DNA of 7,721 bases. It comes from Phycisphaerae bacterium (GTDB lineage: Bacteria; Planctomycetota; Phycisphaerae; UBA1845; UTPLA1). Shown in pieces: positions 1 to 5,421 of the stretch. The position numbers and the translations under genes are program-made. Where the stretch lies: assembly GCA_029259995.1 (NCBI GenBank), contig JAJDEC010000135.1, forward strand, positions 1 through 7,721, written 5' to 3'. The notes beneath the pieces were generated by a model that was not told the DNA's origin, ran no database searches, and was given only the letters and a program-made list of their open reading frames with translations. Positions within the stretch are counted from its first letter, which is position 1, and every line of letters starts with the position of its first letter.

Positions 1-1
1 C

Positions 2-121
2 AGTTGCTTCGGCGCCTGTTGTGCGAACAACGGTTCCTGCGACTCGGCCACGGAAGTGTCCTGTATCGCAGACGGTGGCAGCTACCAGGGTGACGGCGTT
101 TCCTGTACGCCGAATCCTTGT
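2..121 (+). repeat. Cys-rich repeat copy 1, preceded by the tail of another copy
   Basis: Codons from position 11 read GACC, followed after a few residues by NGSC, then C, GGSYQGDG and final cysteines, which is the pattern of the other copies in this protein. The codons at 2-10 read Ser-Cys-Phe. The Cys sits where the last Cys of a preceding repeat stands in the other doublets (Cys-Gly-GACC). This copy is therefore probably the second member of a doublet whose first member lies left of the window. Confidence 0.75.
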
Positions 122-2677
122 CCGCAACCGCCGGCCGGCGACACGTGCGACACGGCTGTTGAAGTCACGTGCGGCACGGGCACACTTGTGGGCCAGACCA
201 TCGATCTCGCGGCCCGAGACTACAGCCTTCTGGACGATATCGGCCAGAGCTGCACCGGGTTTGAATCGCTTGGACCGGATGTTGTGTACGAATTCACGCC
301 GGCCACAGATGTCGAAGTGAATGCCGGCATGGCGAATGTCACCGGATTCGACGCGGCATTCTATGTGGTCACAGACTGCTTGGATCCGACGGGAACATGT
401 GTCGCAGGCGACGATTCCGGCGGGACTGAAGAAGTCACGTTTACGGCATTGGCCGGCACCACGTACTTCATGGTCGCGGACTCCTGGCTCAGCAGTGCTG
501 CTTCTGCAGATCCTGCGCCAGGGACGTCGTTCGACTTCTTCATCTCATGCTCAGTCACGTGCGGCACCTGCCCAGGTGACGTCAACGGCGACTCGTTGAT
601 CGATGGTCTGGACATCCAGTCGTTCACGAACTGCTACCTCGCGAACTTCGGCGGCCTGCCTGCCGATCCGTGTGGCTGTTCGGACGTGGACGAGAACGGC
701 ACGATCGATGCACTGGACATCGATGCCTTCGTGGCCCTTGTCCTGAACGGCGGACTCTGCAATCCGGGTGCCTGCTGCTATCTCGATGGTGGTTCGGCGA
801 CGTGTATTGTGACGGATGCAGCCGGATGTTCGATGCTTGGCGGTGACTTCACGCTTGGTGGCGATTGCACGGGCGATCCCTGCCCGGCAGGTCGATGCTG
901 CAGCAACGGCGGCGCGACGTGTAACGACATTCCGGAACTCGAGTGCATCGCGCTCGGTGGTAGCTGGAGTGCGGGACTTGATTGTCTCGGTTCGCCATGT
1001 CCGGTCACGCCGCCCAACGACGGCTGCGGCGGAGCAATCGCTGCATTCGACGGTGCCAATCCGGTCAACCTCACGAATGCGACCAACTCCGGTCTTGCCT
1101 CCTGCGGGGACTTCCCGTTCGGCGGTCCGGCCAACCAGGAAGTCAACAACGACCTCTGGTACAGCTACGTCGCAACGTGCACCGGCACGCTGTTCGTCGA
1201 TACCTGCGGCAACGCGTTCGACACGCGACTCGCGGTCTACGACGTTGACTGTGCGACGATCATCGGCGGGACGCTTCCGGTCGAGTGCAACGACGATCAC
1301 GGCAATTTGACGGAGGCCGACACAGGAAATACCTGTGCCGACGGACTCTCCGCGTCGCTGTCGATCCCGGTTTCGTCGGGCAACACCTACATCATTCGTG
1401 TTGGATCATTCAGCACGGCTGCACAGACGGCGGCGTTCGATCTGAACATCGCCTGCGTTGCCGGCGGCAGCGGAGCCTGCTGCATCCAGGCAACGGGCGC
1501 GTGCGTGGACGTCACCGGCGGAGTCTCGGAATGCACGGGTCTCGGCGGCACCTACCAGGGTGACGGCACGACGTGTGCGACGACGATCTGCGGCGGCGCC
1601 TGCTGCCTCGCAAACGGCACCTGCGTCGATGCGGCGACGGGCTCCGATTGCGAAGACAACATCGGCGGCACCTATCAGGGCAATGGCACCGAGTGCGCAA
1701 GCACGAGCTGCCCGCAGCCCCCGCCACCGAATGATGACTGCGCCAATGCCACAGTCGTTTTCACTGGCTCGAATGCCGGCGGCAACAACTGCGGTGCCTC
1801 GGCCATCGACGACAAGGAAGCGACTTGCCAGACCAATTCGGGACTGGACGTTTACTACGTCTGGACGGCGGATTGCACGGGACAGGCCACGATCGATACG
1901 GTAGGCAGCGTCTTCGCTCCTTCCAACGACACGGTCCTGAGCGTGTACGAGACGTCATGCGGCAACCCGACTGAGTTGGTTTGCGACGACGACGCGGTCG
2001 GCCTTCTGTCGTCCGCTTCGTTCCTTTGCACGTCTGGAACCGACTACGTGATTCGCGTGGCCGGCTTCGGCGCCAACTGCGGCGAAATCACGCTGAACAT
2101 CCTGTGCGTATCCGGTGGGGCCTGCTGCCTGCCGAACGCGACGTGTGCGGCGGCTGACGATGCATCGGACTGTGAGGACAACCTCGGCGGTGTTTACCAG
2201 GGCGACTTTACGGACTGCGGCAGCATTGTCTGCGGCGGTGCCTGCTGTCTGCCTAACGGATCGTGCTTGCAGGCCGTCGATGCCTCTGACTGCATCGACA
2301 ACCTTGGCGGATCGATCTTCTACGGTGATGGCACACAGTGCTCGGATCCGTTCGTTCTGTGCCCGGGTCCCGGCGAGTGCCTCCACACGCTGAACCTGTT
2401 CGACTCGTTCGGCGACGGCTGGAACGGCGCAACGATCGATGTGCTCGTCAACAGCGTCTCCGCGTTGGGCGGACCTGTCACGTTCACCAGCGGAACTGCG
2501 GCAACGGGCGTCTTCATTGCGGCCACCGGAGACACGATCGAAACGGTCATGACCTCCGGCGGATTCCCTTCTGAAGAAAGCTGGGAAATCCTGGACGGCG
2601 GCGGCGCGTTGATCTGTTCCGACGGACCGACGCCCGCACAGGGATTGCAGTCATGCGGTGTAGGTAACTGCCCGTAA
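2..2677 (+). CDS. Large Cys-rich modular secreted protein with internal dockerin-like domain (5' partial)
   Basis: The reading frame is open from the left edge of the window, so the true start and any signal peptide lie upstream; 891 codons plus TAA are visible. Modules in order: the end of one Cys-rich repeat and a full copy (2-121); a beta-rich domain (about 137-556); a type I dockerin-like domain (569-763) with two calcium loops, DVNGDSLIDGLD and DVDENGTIDALD; a repeat doublet (767-1009); a second beta-rich domain (1010-1471); a doublet (1472-1711); a third beta-rich domain (1712-2116); a doublet (2117-2362); and a C-terminal domain (about 2372-2674) with DSFGDGWNG at 2402-2428. The beta domains carry motifs such as NDLWYSY, FDTRLAVYD and CNDD, as in bacterial pre-peptidase C-terminal domains. 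No catalytic domain is visible. The many paired cysteines suggest a disulfide-rich protein outside the cytoplasm. A role in the cell envelope, adhesion or binding is inference only. A GTG at 56 is merely an internal codon, because repeat homology extends upstream of it. Confidence 0.9.
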   Translation, partial: SCFGACCANNGSCDSATEVSCIADGGSYQGDGVSCTPNPCPQPPAGDTCDTAVEVTCGTGTLVGQTIDLAARDYSLLDDIGQSCTGFESLGPDVVYEFTPATDVEVNAGMANVTGFDAAFYVVTDCLDPTGTCVAGDDSGGTEEVTFTALAGTTYFMVADSWLSSAASADPAPGTSFDFFISCSVTCGTCPGDVNGDSLIDGLDIQSFTNCYLANFGGLPADPCGCSDVDENGTIDALDIDAFVALVLNGGLCNPGACCYLDGGSATCIVTDAAGCSMLGGDFTLGGDCTGDPCPAGRCCSNGGATCNDIPELECIALGGSWSAGLDCLGSPCPVTPPNDGCGGAIAAFDGANPVNLTNATNSGLASCGDFPFGGPANQEVNNDLWYSYVATCTGTLFVDTCGNAFDTRLAVYDVDCATIIGGTLPVECNDDHGNLTEADTGNTCADGLSASLSIPVSSGNTYIIRVGSFSTAAQTAAFDLNIACVAGGSGACCIQATGACVDVTGGVSECTGLGGTYQGDGTTCATTICGGACCLANGTCVDAATGSDCEDNIGGTYQGNGTECASTSCPQPPPPNDDCANATVVFTGSNAGGNNCGASAIDDKEATCQTNSGLDVYYVWTADCTGQATIDTVGSVFAPSNDTVLSVYETSCGNPTELVCDDDAVGLLSSASFLCTSGTDYVIRVAGFGANCGEITLNILCVSGGACCLPNATCAAADDASDCEDNLGGVYQGDFTDCGSIVCGGACCLPNGSCLQAVDASDCIDNLGGSIFYGDGTQCSDPFVLCPGPGECLHTLNLFDSFGDGWNGATIDVLVNSVSALGGPVTFTSGTAATGVFIAATGDTIETVMTSGGFPSEESWEILDGGGALICSDGPTPAQGLQSCGVGNCP
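767..1009 (+). repeat. Cys-rich repeat doublet (copies 2 and 3)
   Basis: Two copies start at 767 (GACC) and 890 (GRCC), spaced 123 bases or 41 codons. Each has an initial CC pair, a Cys about 6-8 residues on, a Cys before a Gly-Gly aromatic stretch (LGGDF, LGGSW) and two closing Cys residues. These two copies are the most diverged of the set. They follow directly after the dockerin-like domain and end at the Pro-Pro-Asn-Asp that opens the second beta-rich domain. Confidence 0.8.
1472..1711 (+). repeat. Cys-rich repeat doublet (copies 4 and 5)
   Basis: Two copies start with GACC at 1472 and 1595, spaced 123 bases (41 codons). Both contain GGTYQG followed by an Asn/Asp-Gly-Thr and Cys residues. 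They are similar at the DNA level too: around 1543-1568 and 1663-1688 only a few bases differ. A Pro-rich linker (CPQPPPPND) joins the second copy to the third beta-rich domain. The same CPQPP linker follows copy 1. Confidence 0.85.
2117..2362 (+). repeat. Cys-rich repeat doublet (copies 6 and 7)
   Basis: Two copies start with GACC at 2117 and 2237, spaced 120 bases (40 codons). They share GACCLPN, a DASDC segment and a DNLGG segment, so they are close relatives of each other. Copy 7 has an altered GGSIFYGDG in place of GGxYQGD and a longer closing segment before its last Cys. The doublet joins the third beta-rich domain to the C-terminal DSFGDGWNG domain. Confidence 0.85.
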
Positions 2678-2753
2678 GCTCGACTTGAAAAAATCGGATC
2701 GGCGCGGCCCGCAATCTGCGACGCCGTGTCGTTCGAGTTGACTCAGTCACACC

Positions 2754-2790
2754 AGGCGTCGCCATCTTCGGATGGCGACGCCTTTTTTTT
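2754..2790 (+). terminator. Strong intrinsic terminator of the Cys-rich protein gene
   Basis: A perfect 13-base stem (2754-2766 pairing with 2771-2783) closes on a TTCG tetraloop with the stabilising C-G closing pair. It is followed directly by a run of T residues to 2790. It lies 76 bases after the stop codon at 2677. There is no A-run on the left side, so it should work only for + strand transcription and insulates the downstream gene from read-through. Confidence 0.96.
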
Positions 2791-2845
2791 GATTTCCGTT
2801 TCCGGGAAAGCTGGTCCGTGGCTGGTTCGCAGTCTCGCCCGTCAA

Positions 2846-2887
2846 TTGACATTTTTCTTGCCTGTTCCATATCAACGTCGGTATAAA
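2846..2887 (+). promoter_or_regulatory. Candidate sigma70-type promoter(s) for the FG-GAP/dockerin gene
   Basis: A perfect TTGACA box lies at 2846-2851. At 18 bases spacing it meets only a weak -10-like TATCAA (2870-2875). A better -10, TATAAA (2882-2887), is 30 bases away and would need the weak TTGCCT (2858-2863) as its -35 at 18 bases. There may be two overlapping promoters or one imperfect one; the sequence does not decide. The position, after the terminator and before the next gene, fits a promoter. The rest of the 308-base gap holds only the terminator and a small leader hairpin. Confidence 0.5.
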
Positions 2888-2975
2888 TAGAGCAACTCAG
2901 GCATTCGACTGAGTGATGTTTCCGACATTGTGCCCCGACCGGCGCCATGTCGGCTCAATTCGCGTCTCCTGCATT

Positions 2976-2983
2976 GGGGCGAG
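2976..2983 (+). promoter_or_regulatory. Weak ribosome-binding site favouring the 2986 start
   Basis: The purine-rich GGGGCGAG ends two bases before the ATG at 2986. The alternative in-frame ATG at 2947 is preceded by a pyrimidine- and GC-rich stretch (CCCCGACCGGCGCC) with nothing like a Shine-Dalgarno sequence. The match is not a textbook AGGAGG, so this is modest support only. Confidence 0.35.
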
Positions 2984-2985
2984 CC

Positions 2986-4695
2986 ATGACATTTCGGTAT
3001 GCCGGCCAAGGGCGCAATCGTTGCGCGCAGCGATTCGCTCGCGCATTGTTGTCTGTGTGTATACTCTGCGGATTGTTGATCGCGGACACGTCGTTCGTGT
3101 TCGGCAATCAGCCATTTACGGATGAGGCACTCAATCGCGGCATCCAATACTGGATCCCGAATCCGAATCCGATTCCACCTCCCTACGGCCATGGGCTTGC
3201 ATTCGCCGACCTGGATGAGGATGGTGACGCAGATCTCATCACGACCGGCGCGGCCGACGGTCATGTCGGCGTATTCGAGAATGCGGGCGGCCAGTTTATC
3301 GATCGAGCGAACGCGTCGGGGATTCCGATTCTGCCGACCGCTTCGGGTGTCGTCGCTTTTGATTACGACGGCGATGCAGATCTTGATCTGCTTATCACCC
3401 AATGGGATCTGCCAACAGTGCTGCTTCGCAACGACGGCGCGTTCGTGTTCAGCGACCAATCTGGTCCTGCAAACATACGGACGACTGGGCGAGGCACGGG
3501 ACCGACGATCGGTGACTTTGACGGCGATGGCTGGCTCGATGTGTTCCTGTCATGCTATGGTCAGGAAAATCAACTTTATCGTAACACGGGAAACCAGACA
3601 TTCGAGGAGGTCACGGCTTCTTCCGGCATTTCCGGCGTGTTCAATACGCTTCAGTCAGCATTCTTCGACATGGATATGGACGGCGATAAGGATCTCTACG
3701 TTTCCAACGATCAGCGATCCCCGGTGAATGTCCACGAATACAACCGGCTATTCGAGAATATCGGAGGCGTGTTTGTCGAAATCTCCAGCGCGTCCGGCGC
3801 AAACATCGGCCTCAACTCGATGAACATCGGACTGGCAGATCTCGACAACAACGGCTACCTGGACATCTACTGCACGAACTGGAGTATCCCGGACTACGGC
3901 TTCTTCTATCCCAGCTACCTCCTGATGAATACGGGAAACGGCACATTCGTCGAGCAGCAGCAATCCGCTGGTGTGGAGTCATTTCGTTTCGGCTGGGGCG
4001 CCGTCTTTCTGGATCTCGACAACGATAAGACGCTGGATCTCTACGTGTGCACTCAGGAAGGCGCAAATCGCCTGTATGTCCACGGCGATCCATGGCCGAT
4101 GGCGGACCTGGCGGCCCAATACGACGTCGATCTGACCGGCGATACGCGTTGTGTCGCGACGGCGGATATTGACGCGGACGGCGATCAGGACATGGCCGTC
4201 CAGGAGCACGGCGGCTTCGTTCATCTCCTTGTGAACCACGAGGGCGACTTGCGAAACTGGCTGAGAGTTCATCCTGTCGGAACGACGCCGAATCGACAAT
4301 CGATCGGCGCGATCGTTCGCGTGCGCACTGGCGATTTCTGGCAGTTGCACGAACTCGTCGCCGGCAGCAACTACAAAGTGCAGAACGAGTTGATTGCACA
4401 CTTCGGAATGGACAGCGAAATCGCGGCCGATGAAGTCATCGTGCAATGGAATGACGGTGCGACTCGGACGCTGACAATGATCCCGACGAATCAGGTACAC
4501 AAAGTGTATCATCCCGATCTGCTTGGCGATTTGAATGAAGATGGCGCCATTCACGCCACTGAAACACTCGCCTTCGTCAACGCACTGACGAACCCGACAT
4601 TTCCCGATCCCACGCGGTTTGATTTCAACGGTAACGGCCGCGCTGACGGCGGAGATATCCAGGGAATGATCGATCGTACGCTCGATTCGCCCTGA
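2986..4695 (+). CDS. Secreted FG-GAP/VCBS repeat protein with ASPIC/UnbV and dockerin domains
   Basis: The product is 569 residues from the ATG at 2986. The in-frame ATG at 2947 would add 13 residues, but 2986 has the better ribosome site and a more usual signal peptide: an Arg-rich n-region, a hydrophobic stretch at about 20-33, and cleavage near residues 33-40. Seven Asp-rich FG-GAP/VCBS-type loops begin at residues 75, 126, 177, 228, 285, 343 and 394 (for example DFDGDGWLDV and DLDNNGYLDI). This fits a calcium-binding seven-bladed beta-propeller like integrin alpha or CRTAC1. Residues about 423-497 match the ASPIC/UnbV domain (NRQSIGA, then a Gly-Ser-Asn-Tyr stretch and VQWNDG). Residues about 512-566 form a type I dockerin with loops DLNEDGAIHATE and DFNGNGRADGGD. 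The protein is probably exported and calcium-stabilised; its ligand is unknown. No enzyme motif is seen. The sixth loop (DLDNDKTLDL) lacks the usual Gly. Confidence 0.92.
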   Translation: MTFRYAGQGRNRCAQRFARALLSVCILCGLLIADTSFVFGNQPFTDEALNRGIQYWIPNPNPIPPPYGHGLAFADLDEDGDADLITTGAADGHVGVFENAGGQFIDRANASGIPILPTASGVVAFDYDGDADLDLLITQWDLPTVLLRNDGAFVFSDQSGPANIRTTGRGTGPTIGDFDGDGWLDVFLSCYGQENQLYRNTGNQTFEEVTASSGISGVFNTLQSAFFDMDMDGDKDLYVSNDQRSPVNVHEYNRLFENIGGVFVEISSASGANIGLNSMNIGLADLDNNGYLDIYCTNWSIPDYGFFYPSYLLMNTGNGTFVEQQQSAGVESFRFGWGAVFLDLDNDKTLDLYVCTQEGANRLYVHGDPWPMADLAAQYDVDLTGDTRCVATADIDADGDQDMAVQEHGGFVHLLVNHEGDLRNWLRVHPVGTTPNRQSIGAIVRVRTGDFWQLHELVAGSNYKVQNELIAHFGMDSEIAADEVIVQWNDGATRTLTMIPTNQVHKVYHPDLLGDLNEDGAIHATETLAFVNALTNPTFPDPTRFDFNGNGRADGGDIQGMIDRTLDSP

Positions 4696-4724
4696 ATGTC
4701 GGCGCGAGTCGATCCCCGCGTGCC

Positions 4725-5417
4725 TTAGCGACTTTCAAGGAGCTGAAGAAACTCGAGCAAGTCCCCGGATTCGTGATCCGGCGTATGCATGCCGATGTCG
4801 TGAATCCGATGGACGCGATTCAGCCAGACGTTCCGGATCCCCGAAGCGATCGCGCCGCCGATGTCACTGTGCAGTGAATCGCCGCAATGGATGACACGAT
4901 CGCGACGCCAACCCGTCTTGCGAAGGGCGTGATCGAAAATATGCCGGTCCGGCTTGTAGGATTTCGCCTCTTCCGACGACACGATTTCCGCGACGGCGAT
5001 TTCGTGTTGACGCACCACGGCAACAACGTCGTCATGATCGGCATTCGAAACGATGCATATCGGCGCAGGGCAGGACTCGATGAAGTGCTTCGCGTCTTCC
5101 TGAAGTGGCGGGCTCTGCCAGTATTCTCGAAGCTGCTCGGCGTAGGGGACGGGATCGATCTCCCGATCGAGATTCGTCATCGTTTCACGCAGCGTTCGAA
5201 TCTCCAGATCAAACAACGTCTCGAAAGCGTCGCCGTTGCAGAAGTCGAGTGAATTGAGGAACCGCTCGCCCCACATGACGCTCAATTCACCTGCCGAAAT
5301 CGTGAGCCCCGACGCCTCGACGACACCGCTGCATACCCGTTCGACGGCCGCTCGATCGCCCGACGTCAGCGTGCCGTACATGTCCAGAAAGATGCCATCG
5401 ATGGGATGCTTGCTCAT
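4725..5417 (-). CDS. HAD-superfamily hydrolase (haloacid dehalogenase-like, type I)
   Basis: The product is 230 residues from an ATG four bases after the mnmE stop, preceded by GGAAAG seven bases upstream. An upstream in-frame extension would lie inside mnmE and adds no HAD-like sequence. HAD motifs are complete in order: FLDMYGTL (nucleophile D12), IVSN (S124), K155 in YKPD, and CGDSLHSD (D180, D185) followed by a VWLNR segment. The helical region at about 20-110 is the cap. In motif I the residue two after the nucleophile is Tyr (Y14), not the second Asp of typical HAD phosphatases. L-2-haloacid dehalogenases and some HDHD3-like proteins show the same DxYGTL pattern. Substrate unknown: a phosphatase, a dehalogenase-like enzyme or a house-cleaning hydrolase are all possible. 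It is the last gene of the thioesterase-mnmE operon. Confidence 0.9.
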   Translation of the reverse strand: MSKHPIDGIFLDMYGTLTSGDRAAVERVCSGVVEASGLTISAGELSVMWGERFLNSLDFCNGDAFETLFDLEIRTLRETMTNLDREIDPVPYAEQLREYWQSPPLQEDAKHFIESCPAPICIVSNADHDDVVAVVRQHEIAVAEIVSSEEAKSYKPDRHIFDHALRKTGWRRDRVIHCGDSLHSDIGGAIASGIRNVWLNRVHRIHDIGMHTPDHESGDLLEFLQLLESR

Positions 5418-5421
5418 TCGC

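Noticed and set aside
56..58. GTG at 56 as the start of the Cys-rich protein
   Set aside because: The frame is open to the window edge and the repeat motif begins at 11, so the GTG is an internal Val codon.
163..567. A 15-base direct repeat (163-177 and 553-567) flanking the first beta-rich domain, as a possible insertion target duplication
   Set aside because: Both copies encode the same VTCGT residues in frame at domain edges, and no mobile-element gene or inverted ends lie between them. Shared coding sequence is the simpler explanation.
551..1300. A 249-codon open frame on the - strand opposite the Cys-rich gene
   Set aside because: It is antisense to clearly coding sequence with repeat and dockerin homology. 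Its product is Arg/Val/Ala-rich without any recognisable domain, as expected from high-GC codon use.
1543..1688. Spaced near-identical DNA repeats as a possible CRISPR array
   Set aside because: The repeats are in-frame parts of the Cys-rich protein modules, the spacing is about 120 bases, and the intervening sequence is also repeated at the protein level.
2872..3459. A 195-codon open frame on the - strand across the promoter and start of the FG-GAP gene
   Set aside because: It overlaps the signal peptide and the first FG-GAP repeats on the other strand, and no domain is recognisable.
4682..4712. Imperfect hairpin at the end of the FG-GAP gene as an intrinsic terminator
   Set aside because: There is no T-run on either strand, the loop is 13 bases long, and one pair is a wobble on + and a mismatch on -. 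Too weak to call as a terminator.
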